From Paraburkholderia madseniana (GTDB taxonomy: Bacteria > Pseudomonadota > Gammaproteobacteria > Burkholderiales > Burkholderiaceae), in NCBI RefSeq assembly GCF_009690905.1, contig NZ_VOSW01000040.1:1-64000 (forward strand): a stretch of DNA of 64,000 nucleotides. The letters are read 5' to 3'. Shown here in pieces: positions 1 through 9,234 of this stretch (positions are counted from its first letter, which is position 1; each line of letters opens with the position of its first letter). Both the position numbers and the translations under genes were made by a program. Below the pieces are notes generated by a model. The model ran no database searches, was not told where the DNA came from, and saw nothing but the letters and a program-made list of their open reading frames with translations.

Positions 1-19
1 AGATGTGTATAAGAGACAG
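1..19. other. Nextera/Tn5 mosaic-end adapter remnant
   Basis: The first 19 bases, AGATGTGTATAAGAGACAG, are identical to the Tn5 mosaic-end sequence used in Nextera library adapters. Genomic sequence begins at base 20. Reading through the adapter yields peptides beginning MCIRDR or MYKRQ, which are common artefacts at untrimmed contig ends. This is not part of the organism's chromosome. Confidence 0.95.
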
Positions 20-820
20 ACGCAACCATCCGGCCGGCGCGACTGGTTCGGCCGGCATCCATACGGTCCTGTCCGCGTTCTGCAAGTGTGTCGGCGTCGT
101 CGTCTGCGTCGGCACTTGCCGTGGCGCCTGGCGCGGTGGTGTCGCGGCGGACGTACGCAGCACAGGCTCCGCTTGCGCGTGCTGGCTGCGCGGCTTCACT
201 GCGCCGGCACGCCAGTTCGCTCCAGCGCCACGCGCCGCTGCGTCCCTGGCCGCGGCGGCACCTGCCGCACCGGCAGCCGCAGCCGCGTTGCGGCCGTTCG
301 CCGGCGGCCGCCAGACGGTCGGGCGCGCATAACGTCCATTGCTTTTGGGCGCCATGGTGTTGCTGGACGGCGACATATGCGACGGCAAACCGTCATCGAC
401 ACTGCGATGGCGGCGCGCTTCCTCGTCGCGTTTCGCGAGGCCGCGGGACAAGCCGAGGCCGAATGCACCGTCGGCCCACACGGCGACGTCGCGCCAGCGG
501 AAGTCGATCAGCCAGGGCAGGCTGATCAGGAGCAGGGCAAGCGCCGCGAGCGGCGTGCCGATGTGTCCGAGCAGATGACCGAAGCCCGCCGCCAGCGCAT
601 GGCCGAAGCCATTCACGCCGGCCACGCCGATCAACGACGCCTCCAGCGCGCAGCTTGCCACCAGGACGCAGACGAAGCCGAGCCAAAGGCGGATCGTGCC
701 GGGGCCGCGCAAACCTGCGCCGCCCGGCAGCACCGACTTCACGAGGCGCCAGAAAAGAGGAATGAACCAGACGGCCGACCCGCCGAACCAGCCGAAAACT
801 ACCGTGTGCATACTAGACAT
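20..820 (-). CDS. ftsK: FtsK-type DNA translocase, N-terminal part (truncated by contig edge)
   Basis: An open reading frame of 267 codons runs from ATG at 820 to the contig edge with no stop. It encodes membrane segments at about residues 4-28 (VVFGWFGGSAVWFIP), 45-68 (IRLWLGFVCVLVASC) and 72-110 (a Gly/Ala-rich stretch ending LLLISLPWLIDF). An Ala-rich, low-complexity cytoplasmic linker follows from about residue 170. This matches the membrane anchor plus linker of FtsK, a septum-located motor that moves chromosome termini during division. The RecA-like motor and gamma domains lie off the contig. An in-frame TAA lies about 40 bp upstream of the ATG, so the usual first FtsK helix appears absent. 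There is no clear ribosome-binding site. An alternative ATG is at 811. Confidence 0.6.
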
Positions 821-933
821 CAACGTATGACGGACGCGCAAGAACGCAATCCGTCGAGTTTAACCGGCGAAGCCCGATGCTTCGAAGGCAGACGCAAGTA
901 TGCCTGCGCCAAATGGAACGAACCGCGTACCGA

Positions 934-1473
934 TCACTTGGCGCTGCGGTCGAATGTGAGCGTGTCGCCGTTGTCGAGCACCAGTTGCATCTGCTGCGGC
1001 GCGCGCATCTGCACGCCAGTGCGGTCGATGTGGTTCAGCGCGTCGAGATACGAGCCTTCGATCTGGCCGCCCGGCGTCGCGCACGCCATGCGCGTGCCGC
1101 CCAGGGTGCCGAAGCTTAGCTTGCCGTCTTTCAGCGCATACGAGCCCATGTAGCGATTGCAGCCGGAAAAGCCGCTGGCGTGGCGCTGGCCTTTGTCGGT
1201 GGAGAGCACGAGCGTGATCGGCGCGCCCTGATCCGCGGACGGAATCGCGCGGGCCGTGCCGTCGGCCTGTTTCCAGCCGGTGAGTACCCAACTGGTGTCG
1301 TCGAGCAACTGGGTGGCGGCCGGGTTGAACGGATCGGGCGGTGCGGCTTCCGAGTCGGGGTGCTTCGGGATGGCGCACGCGCTGCATAGCGCGGCGACGC
1401 TCAACGCGGCGATGGCCGTGCGCGCATACGGGATGAAGCGCGCAACACCTCGCGCGGAGGAGCTTTGGAGCAT
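934..1473 (-). CDS. META/HslJ-domain lipoprotein
   Basis: This encodes a 179-residue protein. The start at 1473 follows AAGAGGA about 8 bases upstream, and longer upstream starts lack such a site. The N-terminus is a lipoprotein signal, with a hydrophobic stretch IAALSVAALCSAC and the lipidated Cys near residue 33. The rest is a META domain, with the hallmark GFSGCNRYMGSY and a TRMAC motif pairing two Cys residues, as in HslJ. HslJ is an outer-membrane-associated protein linked to novobiocin and heat responses, and its molecular function is unclear. It lies between the ftsK start and the divergent purT, with a 171-bp intergenic region holding both promoters. Family assignment is strong; exact role is unknown. 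Confidence 0.8.
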   Translation of the reverse strand: MLQSSSARGVARFIPYARTAIAALSVAALCSACAIPKHPDSEAAPPDPFNPAATQLLDDTSWVLTGWKQADGTARAIPSADQGAPITLVLSTDKGQRHASGFSGCNRYMGSYALKDGKLSFGTLGGTRMACATPGGQIEGSYLDALNHIDRTGVQMRAPQQMQLVLDNGDTLTFDRSAK

Positions 1474-1644
1474 GGCGTCGGTCCTCTTCAAACTGGCGAA
1501 GGCGTAAGGGTAACGCACTCGGCACGCCGCACGCGAGCGCGACGTCGACGTATCGGGTGCGGTGCGGGGTGCGCATCGGGGTGCGCATGTTAACATCGTG
1601 TTCCACCTAATCCCACCCTCATCCGACTTTTATCTGGAGACCCC

Positions 1645-2859
1645 ATGCAGATCGGCCAACGGATCGGCACGCCCCTTTCTGAATCCGCCACGCGCGTCAT
1701 GCTGCTCGGCGCCGGCGAGCTCGGCAAGGAAGTGATCATCGCGCTGCAACGGCTGGGCGTCGAAGTGATCGCCGTCGACCGTTATCCGAACGCGCCGGGT
1801 CATCAGGTCGCACATCGCTCGCACGTGATCGACATGACCGACCGCGCCGCCTTGCGCGCGCTCGTCGAACAGGAACGTCCGCACCTGATCGTCCCCGAGA
1901 TCGAAGCCATCGCGACCGATGCACTCGCCGCCATCGAAACCGACGGCCTCGCCGAAGTGATCCCCACCGCGCGCGCCACGCAACTCACGATGAACCGCGA
2001 AGGCATCCGCCGTCTGGCCGCTGAAGAACTCGGCCTGCCGACCTCGCCGTACGCGTTCGCCGATTCGCTCGAGGAACTGCGCGCGGGCATCGCCAAAGTC
2101 GGCTATCCGTGCGTCGTGAAGCCGGTGATGTCATCGTCGGGCAAGGGGCAGTCGGTGCTGAAGAGCGACGCGGACGTCGAACCCGCCTGGCAATATGCGA
2201 TGGCGGGTGGCCGCGTGAATCACGGCCGGGTGATCGTCGAAGGTTTTATCGACTTCGAATACGAAATCACGCAACTCACCGTGCGCGCGATCGATCCGGC
2301 GAGCGGCGAAGTCAGCACGTATTTCTGCGACCCGATCGGGCACGTGCAGGTGGCGGGCGACTACGTCGAATCGTGGCAGCCGCAGCCGATGAGCCCGCTC
2401 GCGCTGGAACGTTCGCGCGAAGTGGCGCACAAGGTCACAGCGGCATTGGGCGGCAGGGGCCTGTTCGGTGTGGAACTTTTCGTGCGTGGCGATGACGTAT
2501 GGTTCTCGGAAGTGAGTCCGCGTCCGCACGATACCGGTCTGGTCACGCTGTGCTCGCAACGCTTCTCGGAGTTCGAACTGCATGCGCGCGCGATTCTCGG
2601 TTTGCCGGTGGATACGTCGCTGCGGGCGCCGGGCGCGTCGGCGGTGATTTACGGCGGACTGGACGAAACGGCGATCGCTTTCGAAGGTGTCGCGGCGGCG
2701 TTGGCCGTGCCGAATGCGGATCTGCGGCTTTTCGGCAAGCCGGAGAGCTTCGTCAAGCGCCGCATGGGCGTGGCGCTGGCCACTGGCGAGACGACCGAAG
2801 AAGCACGCTCGCGCGCGAAGCAGGCCGCGGCGGCGGTGCGGCCGGTTTCCACGAAGTAA
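1645..2859 (+). CDS. purT: formate-dependent phosphoribosylglycinamide formyltransferase (GAR transformylase 2)
   Basis: This 404-residue ATP-grasp enzyme of purine synthesis formylates GAR using formate and ATP, bypassing folate-dependent PurN. The N-terminal preATP-grasp domain has the nucleotide loop GAGELGKEV near residue 24. The ATP-grasp core carries SSSGKGQS near residue 165 and the EGFIDFEYEIT metal/ATP-site strand near residue 198, followed by EVSPRPHDTG near residue 290. The length is close to the 392 residues of E. coli PurT. The ATG has TGGAGA 4-5 bases upstream. Another purine gene, purD, lies on the opposite strand at 49358-50656, so the pathway genes are scattered here. Confidence 0.96.
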   Translation: MQIGQRIGTPLSESATRVMLLGAGELGKEVIIALQRLGVEVIAVDRYPNAPGHQVAHRSHVIDMTDRAALRALVEQERPHLIVPEIEAIATDALAAIETDGLAEVIPTARATQLTMNREGIRRLAAEELGLPTSPYAFADSLEELRAGIAKVGYPCVVKPVMSSSGKGQSVLKSDADVEPAWQYAMAGGRVNHGRVIVEGFIDFEYEITQLTVRAIDPASGEVSTYFCDPIGHVQVAGDYVESWQPQPMSPLALERSREVAHKVTAALGGRGLFGVELFVRGDDVWFSEVSPRPHDTGLVTLCSQRFSEFELHARAILGLPVDTSLRAPGASAVIYGGLDETAIAFEGVAAALAVPNADLRLFGKPESFVKRRMGVALATGETTEEARSRAKQAAAAVRPVSTK

Positions 2860-2990
2860 GGCGCGTCAAAGCGCTGCCTTGCGGCGCTGCAGCGTGTCGA
2901 TGTGCCGTGAAGTGTGAAGTACCCGCGCGCCGCGCAAACCCGCCGCGCGCGAAACCCGACTCATTGAAGTTTGTTGAAGTAGAGGTACGT

Positions 2991-3203
2991 ATGCCCCTGG
3001 AATCCCGCAAGAACATGCGGTCTGGAAGCTTCGGCCGTCTCGGCGCACTGGGTGTGATACTTGCGCTGTGTGCGGGGATGACAGGGTGCGGCCTCGCCGC
3101 TGCGCCGTGCCGGGTGGCGTCGGCTGGACTGAAGATCGTGCCGCTGGTCGGGCACGTCGCTGCCGCGCCGACCGACGCTTGCGCCGAGGTGATCGATCCA
3201 TAA
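2991..3203 (+). CDS. small lipoprotein, DUF6726-like
   Basis: This 70-residue protein has a signal stretch GVILALCAGMTGCGL, with the lipobox Cys near residue 33. A short mature region contains PCRVASAGLKIVPLVGHVAA and a terminal DACAEVID with paired Cys residues. I recognise the pattern as the small Burkholderiaceae lipoproteins labelled DUF6726; no function is known. AGAGG sits 6-8 bases before the ATG. A longer frame continues upstream, overlapping the end of purT, but it has no comparable start signal. It follows purT by 131 bp on the same strand and may be co-transcribed. Confidence 0.65.
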   Translation: MPLESRKNMRSGSFGRLGALGVILALCAGMTGCGLAAAPCRVASAGLKIVPLVGHVAAAPTDACAEVIDP

Positions 3204-3314
3204 GCAATCCACGACCGGTTCGCGATGGGGTCATGAGCGGTCCGGGCGTGCAACACAGCCGCAACGCAAGGCGCGCCGCCCACGCTTGATGTGCAACAAC
3301 AATCGAGGCATCGA

Positions 3315-3683
3315 ATGAAGAAATGGCTTGTTGCAGTCACCGCGGCAGCGGGTCTTGCGGCGCTGTACGGCAATGCATGGGCCGCGCCATCGAACCTCGC
3401 CGATATTCAGGCGAAGAATCGCCAGACGCATAAATACACCTGCGCGACCGGCAAGATTCTGCAAGTGACCTACTGGAACACGGCGAACGGCCAGAGCTTC
3501 GCGCTCGTGCCTGTCAAGGGCCAGCAACTGCTGTTCGTCAACACGATCTCGGCTTCCGGCGCGAAGTATCAGGCCGGCAGCTACACCTGGTGGACCAAGG
3601 GTCCGCGCGCCGATCTCTACGACGCGACGGACGGCGAAAACGCCCCGCCGATGCTGTCCGACTGCGTCACCATCAATCGCTGA
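3315..3683 (+). CDS. MliC-like C-type lysozyme inhibitor, secreted
   Basis: This encodes 122 residues. A Sec signal peptide (MKKWLVAVTAAAGLAALYG, cleavage after NAWA near residue 23) leads into a compact domain with YTCATGKILQVTYWN, the conserved SASGAKYQAGSYTWWTKG segment and a terminal CVTINR. The two Cys could form the disulfide typical of MliC/COG3895 proteins. Those proteins sit in the periplasm or outer membrane and block host or competitor lysozyme by inserting a conserved Ser/Lys loop into its active site. There is no lipobox, so this is a soluble periplasmic (PliC-like) form. The start was chosen for the signal peptide and the nearby GAGG. Confidence 0.75.
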   Translation: MKKWLVAVTAAAGLAALYGNAWAAPSNLADIQAKNRQTHKYTCATGKILQVTYWNTANGQSFALVPVKGQQLLFVNTISASGAKYQAGSYTWWTKGPRADLYDATDGENAPPMLSDCVTINR

Positions 3684-3966
3684 GCATGATGCGGCGGCTT
3701 TCTTCAGACACGCCGCCTGCCTCGCCTTACGTTTGTCTCTGCCTTGTGGCGCTGCCCGCCTGCGCGCATCCTTTCCGTTCGAGTAGTAAGCTGTCCGGCA
3801 TGGCATCCGCTGTGTCCGCTGCCATTGCTGTCGCCAGTGTCGTCGCTGTCGCCGTTATGTCAGGCCGCGCAAGGCTCGCGCGGTTGTCGTCGTCTTCGAT
3901 CGTCCGATATTGGACTTCAACGGGCGGGCTCATGGCCCGCGTCCGTTTCATCAAGCGAGACCCTCC

Positions 3967-5619
3967 ATGAAAGCATCGGACCTGTTCGTCAAATCGCTGG
4001 AAGCCGAAGGTGTCGAGTACGTGTTCGGCATCCCGGGTGAAGAAAATCTCGATCTCCTCGAATCGCTGCGCCGCTCGAAAATTCGTCTGATTCTCACGCG
4101 TCACGAGCAGGCGGCCGGGTTCATGGCCGCCACGTATGGACGCCTCACCGGTCGCACCGGCGTGTGTCTGGCCACCCTCGGACCGGGCGCGACCAACTTC
4201 GTGACCGCTGCCGCGTACGCGCAGTTGGGCGGCATGCCGATGCTGATGGTGACCGGGCAAAAACCGATCAAATCGAGCAAGCAGGGGCATTTTCAGATCG
4301 TCGACGTGGTGCGGATGATGGAGCCGCTCACCAAGTACACGCGGCAGATCGTGTCGATCGCCAACATTCCGGCCGCGGTGCGCGAAGCGGTCCGTCAGGC
4401 GGAGGAAGAACGGCCGGGCGCCACGCACCTCGAATTGCCTGAAGACGTTGCGCACGAAGAGGGCGACGGCCATCCGATTCCGAAGAGCTTCAGCCGCCGC
4501 CCCGTTGCCGAGGAAAAGGCCGTGGCGCGCGCGGTCGAGGCGATCACGAAAGCGAAGCATCCCTTGCTGATGATCGGCGCGGGCGGCAACCGCAAGACCA
4601 CCACCAAGATGTTGCGCGAATTCGTCGACCAGATCGGCATTCCGTTTTTTACGACGCAGATGGGCAAGGGCGTGATCGACGAATCGCATCCCATGTGGCT
4701 CGGCAACGCCACCTTGTCCGACGGTGACTTCGTGCACCGCGCAATCGACCACGCGGATTGCATCATCAATGTCGGCCACGACGTGATCGAGAAGCCGCCG
4801 TTTTTCATGCGCAGTGGCGACGCCGGCGAGAAGACGGTGATTCACGTCAACTTTCTCGGCGCGGAAGTCGATACGGTGTATTTCCCGCAGATCGAGGTGG
4901 TCGGCGATATCGCCAACGCGGTGTGGCAGCTCAAGGAAAGCCTCAAGGAGCGTCAGGAACACTGGGATTTCACGCGTTTCAAGGAGATCAAGCAGCACTT
5001 CGAGGAGCATCTGGTCAAAGGCCAGCACGACGACCGTTTCCCGATGTACCCGGTGCGGATCGTCAACGACGTCTACGAGACCACGCCGGTGGACGGCATC
5101 GTGTGTCTGGACAATGGCATGTACAAGATCTGGTTCGCGCGCTACTACCGCGCGCATGAACCGAATTCGCTGCTGCTCGATAACGCGTTGGCGTCGATGG
5201 GCGCCGGCTTGCCGTCGGCGATCGCGACCAAGATCGTGCACCCCGACCGCAAGGTCATGGCGGTGTGCGGTGACGGCGGCTTCATGATGAATTCGCAGGA
5301 GCTGGAAACGGCAGTGCGTCTGAAGCTCGATCTGGTGGTCCTGATTTTGCGCGACGACGCGTTCGGCATGATCCGCTGGAAGCAGGAAAACATGAACTTT
5401 CCGGACTACGGCATGACGCTGCGCAACCCGGATTTCGTCGCGTATGCGCAGAGTTACGGCGCGAAGGGGCATCGCATTGAATCGGCCGCGGAATTCGCGC
5501 CGCTGCTGCGCGAATGTTTCGCGACGCCCGGTGTGCATGTGATCGATCTGCCGATCGACTACTCGGACAACGAGCGTGTGCTGAATCGCGAGATCAAGCG
5601 GCTGAGCGCCCAACTATGA
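3967..5619 (+). CDS. acetolactate synthase-like ThDP enzyme, catabolic type
   Basis: This 550-residue thiamine-diphosphate enzyme has the three-domain acetolactate synthase plan. The ThDP-activating Glu is Glu47, in RHEQAAGF. The middle domain lies at about residues 190-330. The Mg/ThDP motif GDGGFMMNSQELETA near residue 436 is followed by ILRDDAFGMI, where Asp takes the place of the metal-binding Asn of anabolic enzymes, as in catabolic AlsS/BudB. No ilvN-type regulatory subunit is adjacent, which also fits a catabolic enzyme. The expected reaction condenses two pyruvates to 2-acetolactate and CO2. It is followed 84 bp downstream by an aldehyde dehydrogenase, so a different 2-keto acid substrate is possible. 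Confidence 0.8.
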   Translation: MKASDLFVKSLEAEGVEYVFGIPGEENLDLLESLRRSKIRLILTRHEQAAGFMAATYGRLTGRTGVCLATLGPGATNFVTAAAYAQLGGMPMLMVTGQKPIKSSKQGHFQIVDVVRMMEPLTKYTRQIVSIANIPAAVREAVRQAEEERPGATHLELPEDVAHEEGDGHPIPKSFSRRPVAEEKAVARAVEAITKAKHPLLMIGAGGNRKTTTKMLREFVDQIGIPFFTTQMGKGVIDESHPMWLGNATLSDGDFVHRAIDHADCIINVGHDVIEKPPFFMRSGDAGEKTVIHVNFLGAEVDTVYFPQIEVVGDIANAVWQLKESLKERQEHWDFTRFKEIKQHFEEHLVKGQHDDRFPMYPVRIVNDVYETTPVDGIVCLDNGMYKIWFARYYRAHEPNSLLLDNALASMGAGLPSAIATKIVHPDRKVMAVCGDGGFMMNSQELETAVRLKLDLVVLILRDDAFGMIRWKQENMNFPDYGMTLRNPDFVAYAQSYGAKGHRIESAAEFAPLLRECFATPGVHVIDLPIDYSDNERVLNREIKRLSAQL

Positions 5620-5703
5620 ATGGTGCGGCCATGTGCGGCAACGAGACATAGCACTTGCCGGCTGCATGGCTGATGTCAGGCATTGGATCAAGGAGAACGC
5701 GTC

Positions 5704-7140
5704 ATGTTGAACAAGACTTACCCGTACTACCTCGCCAACATTGCGGTGGCGGCCAACACGGATCTCGAAGTCACGGATAAATTCAGCGGCGAAGTGGCGA
5801 CCCGCGTGGCGATGGCGGACGCGGCGGCGATCGACAAAGCGATCGGCTATGCCGTCGAAGCGATGCCGGCAATGCGCGCGTTTCCACCGTTCAAGCGTCA
5901 GGCCGTGCTCGAACATTGCGTGAAGCGGTTTCGCGAGCGTTACGACGAATTGGCGCTCGCGCTATGTATCGAAGCGGGCAAGCCGATCAACGACTCGAAG
6001 GGCGAGGTCACGCGTCTGATCGACACGTTCAAGGTGGCGGCTGAAGAGTCGGTGCGCATCGACGGCGAGATCATCAATCTGGAGATTTCGCCGCGGGCGA
6101 AGGGCTACCACGGCTACGTGAAGCGTGTGCCGATCGGTCCGTGTTCGTTTATCTCGCCGTTCAATTTTCCGCTGAATCTGACCGCGCACAAGGTCGCGCC
6201 GGCGATCGCGGCAGGCGTGCCGTTCGTGTTGAAACCGGCGAGCCGCACCCCGGTCGGCGCGCTCATCATGGGCGAGATTCTGGCGGAAACCGACCTGCCG
6301 AAAGGCGCATTCTCGATTCTTCCCGCGCATCGCGACGGTGCCGATCTGTTCACCACCGATGAACGTTTCAAGCTGCTGTCCTTTACCGGCTCGCCCGCGG
6401 TGGGCTGGGAACTGAAGAAAAAGGCCGGCAAGAAGAAAGTGATTCTGGAACTGGGCGGCAACGCGGCGGCGATCGTCGACGGCGATCAGGGCGGCAAGCT
6501 CGACTATGTGGTCGATCGGCTGGCGTTCGGCGCGTTCTATCAGTCGGGGCAGAGTTGCATCGGCGTGCAGCGGATTCTGGTGCACGCGAAGATTTACGAT
6601 GCCCTGCGCGAGAAGCTGATCGCGAAGACGAAGTCGCTGATCATGGGCGATCCGAAGGACGAGAAGACCTTTGTCGGGCCGATGATCTCCGAATCGGAGT
6701 CCAATCGTCTCGCCGGCTGGATGGAAAGCGCGGTGCAGGCGGGCGCGAAGATCGTCGCCGGTGGCAGGGTGGAGGGCGCGATGTTCGAGGCCACGCTGCT
6801 CGAAGGCGTGAAGCGCGACACTGACCTCTACCGCAAGGAAGCCTTCGGCCCGGTCGCGATTCTGGAGCGTTTCGATGATTTCGACGCGGCGCTCGCTACT
6901 GTCAACGACAGCGACTTCGGCCTGCAAGCCGGCGTGTTCACCGATTCGCTCGCCCATGCGCACCGCGCGTGGGATCTGCTCGACGTGGGCGGCGTGGTGA
7001 TCAACGACGTGCCGTCGTTCCGGGTCGACAACATGCCGTATGGCGGCGTGAAAGATTCCGGGCTCGGGCGCGAAGGCGTGCGCTACGCGATCGAGGATAT
7101 GACCGAGATGCGTTTGATGGTGATGCGCGAGACGTGGTGA
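5704..7140 (+). CDS. NAD(P)-dependent aldehyde dehydrogenase
   Basis: This 478-residue member of the ALDH superfamily has the general base Glu249 in LELGGNAAA, the nucleophile Cys285 in SGQSCIGVQR, the cofactor-site strand PFNFPLNLTAHK near residue 155, and the C-terminal FGPVAILERF and PYGGVKDSGLGREG motifs. It oxidises an aldehyde to the acid using NAD(P)+; the substrate cannot be read from sequence. AAGGAGA 9 bases before the ATG at 5704 decides the start over an upstream ATG. It is likely co-transcribed with the ThDP enzyme before it, so it may use an aldehyde made or released by that enzyme. Confidence 0.9.
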   Translation: MLNKTYPYYLANIAVAANTDLEVTDKFSGEVATRVAMADAAAIDKAIGYAVEAMPAMRAFPPFKRQAVLEHCVKRFRERYDELALALCIEAGKPINDSKGEVTRLIDTFKVAAEESVRIDGEIINLEISPRAKGYHGYVKRVPIGPCSFISPFNFPLNLTAHKVAPAIAAGVPFVLKPASRTPVGALIMGEILAETDLPKGAFSILPAHRDGADLFTTDERFKLLSFTGSPAVGWELKKKAGKKKVILELGGNAAAIVDGDQGGKLDYVVDRLAFGAFYQSGQSCIGVQRILVHAKIYDALREKLIAKTKSLIMGDPKDEKTFVGPMISESESNRLAGWMESAVQAGAKIVAGGRVEGAMFEATLLEGVKRDTDLYRKEAFGPVAILERFDDFDAALATVNDSDFGLQAGVFTDSLAHAHRAWDLLDVGGVVINDVPSFRVDNMPYGGVKDSGLGREGVRYAIEDMTEMRLMVMRETW

Positions 7141-7630
7141 CGGGGCGGTGCGGCGGCGCACGACGATGATGCGGGCGCCTGCCGGGGCTGTGCTTCATCT
7201 ACAGGGATTCGGGCCCCGTCGTGGTGTGCGGTGGTCCGTGCCCCCTCGTTCGGGCATCCTGTGGCAGGGTCGGGTTGAGCCGGACTGTCATGCATCTGTC
7301 GCACGCGCGCACTACGCTGCCAGCGAGGCGGTCCGACCCTCGCAGGCCGCCTTTCGGAGCCGGCACCGACGGTCTGGTGAGCGGCTCGCCGTCCGGCTTT
7401 CGTCGACGTAAGCAGAAAGCCGGCAGATGCGCCATGAGTGTTTTTGCTGAAGTGCTACAATACCGGCCTTTCCGGCGGGTGTTTCCGCCGGCCGGAGCCG
7501 GCCGCATTTTTCCCGTAATACTGACGGGTCCCGTGCGGAACGCCGTGGCTCCGCCTTCATCCTGATGCCCTCTGCGGTTCCGACCGCTGCCGCGCGCACC
7601 GCGCCAAGCGCATTTTTAGCGAAAGCCACC
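7141..7630 (+). other. 490-bp gap: rhlE promoter and structured leader
   Basis: I see no convincing gene here. A TACAAT at 7456-7461 is a reasonable -10 box, although no good -35 precedes it at 17 bp. Just downstream is a perfect inverted repeat, CCGGCGG at 7472-7478 and CCGCCGG at 7485-7491 with a 6-base loop, which would lie at the 5' end of a roughly 160-base rhlE leader. Long structured leaders are common on cold-responsive helicase mRNAs; that link is inference. The part from 7141 to 7440 is GC-rich and could fold, but I cannot assign an RNA family to it. Confidence 0.4.
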
Positions 7631-9118
7631 ATGTCCGACACAGCCGTCACGCCCAGTACTGCGACTTTTGATCAATTCGGTCTCGCGCCCGACATCCTGA
7701 AAGCCGTCAAAGAATCGGGCTACACCATCCCTACGCCGATCCAGGAGCAGGCGATTCCCGTCGTGCTGGCCGGCCGGGACATGATGGGTGCCGCGCAAAC
7801 CGGCACCGGCAAGACCGCGAGCTTCTCGCTGCCGATCATCCAGCGCTTGCTGCCGCAGGCCAGCACGAGCGCATCGCCCGCCCGCCATCCGGTGCGCGCG
7901 CTGATCCTCACGCCGACCCGCGAACTGGCCGACCAGGTGGCGGCGAACGTGCAGTCGTACGCGAAGCACACGGCGCTGCGCAGCGCCGTGGTGTTCGGCG
8001 GTGTCGATATGAATCCGCAGTCCGAGCAACTGCGCCGCGGCGTCGAAATTCTGATCGCGACGCCAGGCCGTCTGCTCGATCACGTGCAACAGAAAACCGC
8101 CAATCTCGGCCAGGTGCAGATCCTCGTGCTCGACGAAGCCGACCGGATGCTCGACATGGGCTTCCTGCCGGATTTGCAGCGCATCCTGAACCTGCTGCCG
8201 AAGGAACGTCAGACGCTGCTGTTTTCGGCTACGTTCTCGGGCGAAATCAAGAAACTGGCCGCCACGTATCTGCGCGACCCGCAGACCATCGAAGTCGCGC
8301 GCAGCAATTCGACTGCGACCAATGTGACGCAGATCGTTTATGAAGTGGCCGAGGGCGACAAGACCGGCGCTGTCGTTAAGCTGATTCGCGACCGCGGCCT
8401 CAAGCAGGTAATCGTATTCTGTAACAGCAAGATCGGCGCGAGCCGGCTGGCGCGCAGCCTGGAGCGCGACGGTGTGATCGCTACGGCGATTCACGGTGAC
8501 CGGACCCAGAATGAACGGATGCAGGCTCTGGATGCGTTCAAGCGTGGCGAGATCGAGGCTTTGGTGGCGACCGACGTCGCTGCGCGCGGTTTGGACATTG
8601 CCGAGCTGCCCGCCGTGATCAATTTCGATCTGCCGTTCAATGCGGAAGATTATGTGCACCGGATTGGCCGTACCGGGCGTGCTGGGGCTTCCGGCGATGC
8701 GTTGTCGCTGTGCAGCCCGAATGAGCGCAAGCAGCTTGCCGACATCGAGAAGCTGATCAAGCGGCCTTTGGAAGTGCAACACCTGACTGTCGATACGCCG
8801 GTGCGGCATCACCATGAAGAGCGTCCGCCGCGGCGCGAGCGCGTGGATGGCCGTGCAGAGGGCCGCGACGAGCGGGGCGGTCGCCGGCGTTCGGGGGCTT
8901 CGTCCTCGGGTTCGTTCGATCGGCCGCATCATCATCGTGCGCAGCCTGTGGATGATTTCTTCCTCAAGCCTTATGAGCCTTCGGCAGCGTCTGTGAGGAA
9001 GGTTGAAGAGGCGGCTGCCTCGTCTGCTGCTGCTCCGCAGAAGTCGACTTCCAAGCAGCCGTTGGCTGCGTTGCTCGGTGGGTTTGGGATGCCGAGGAAG
9101 TCGCCGTCGTCTACCTGA
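7631..9118 (+). CDS. rhlE: DEAD-box ATP-dependent RNA helicase, RhlE type
   Basis: This 495-residue helicase has all core motifs in order: a Q motif near residue 14 with Phe and IPTPIQEQ; motif I AQTGTGKTASF near 53; Ia PTRELADQ; DEAD in VLDEADRMLDMGF near 170; SAT in LFSATFSGE near 200; CNSK; IHGDRTQ; VATDVAARGLDI and HRIGRTGRAG near residue 340. The C-terminus, from about residue 395, is Arg/His-rich and disordered, typical of RhlE tails that bind RNA. RhlE remodels ribosome-assembly intermediates and assists mRNA decay at low temperature. The ATG at 7631 is preferred because homology begins at once; an upstream in-frame ATG at 7565 would add 22 residues. Confidence 0.92.
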   Translation: MSDTAVTPSTATFDQFGLAPDILKAVKESGYTIPTPIQEQAIPVVLAGRDMMGAAQTGTGKTASFSLPIIQRLLPQASTSASPARHPVRALILTPTRELADQVAANVQSYAKHTALRSAVVFGGVDMNPQSEQLRRGVEILIATPGRLLDHVQQKTANLGQVQILVLDEADRMLDMGFLPDLQRILNLLPKERQTLLFSATFSGEIKKLAATYLRDPQTIEVARSNSTATNVTQIVYEVAEGDKTGAVVKLIRDRGLKQVIVFCNSKIGASRLARSLERDGVIATAIHGDRTQNERMQALDAFKRGEIEALVATDVAARGLDIAELPAVINFDLPFNAEDYVHRIGRTGRAGASGDALSLCSPNERKQLADIEKLIKRPLEVQHLTVDTPVRHHHEERPPRRERVDGRAEGRDERGGRRRSGASSSGSFDRPHHHRAQPVDDFFLKPYEPSAASVRKVEEAAASSAAAPQKSTSKQPLAALLGGFGMPRKSPSST

Positions 9119-9234
9119 TGCCCGGCTTTTTGCCTTGGTCTTGTTGTTTTTAGTGTTTCTTTTCTGAGCGCTTCCTTTCTGCGCGGTTCACTGGCGCTGC
9201 CTCTGTTCGGGGCGGCCGCTACGCCTCGCTGCCA

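Noticed and set aside
3..1153. Long + strand ORFs at the contig start (109 and 382 residues)
   Set aside because: They begin in the adapter, are Arg-rich and lie antisense to the ftsK and META genes.
3727..5613. 628-residue minus strand ORF
   Set aside because: It is an antisense shadow of the ThDP enzyme with His/Arg-rich composition and no domain features.
7141..7440. Possible structured RNA (6S-like) upstream of rhlE
   Set aside because: The region is GC-rich and can fold, but I could not match it to any RNA family consensus; a covariance-model search would decide.
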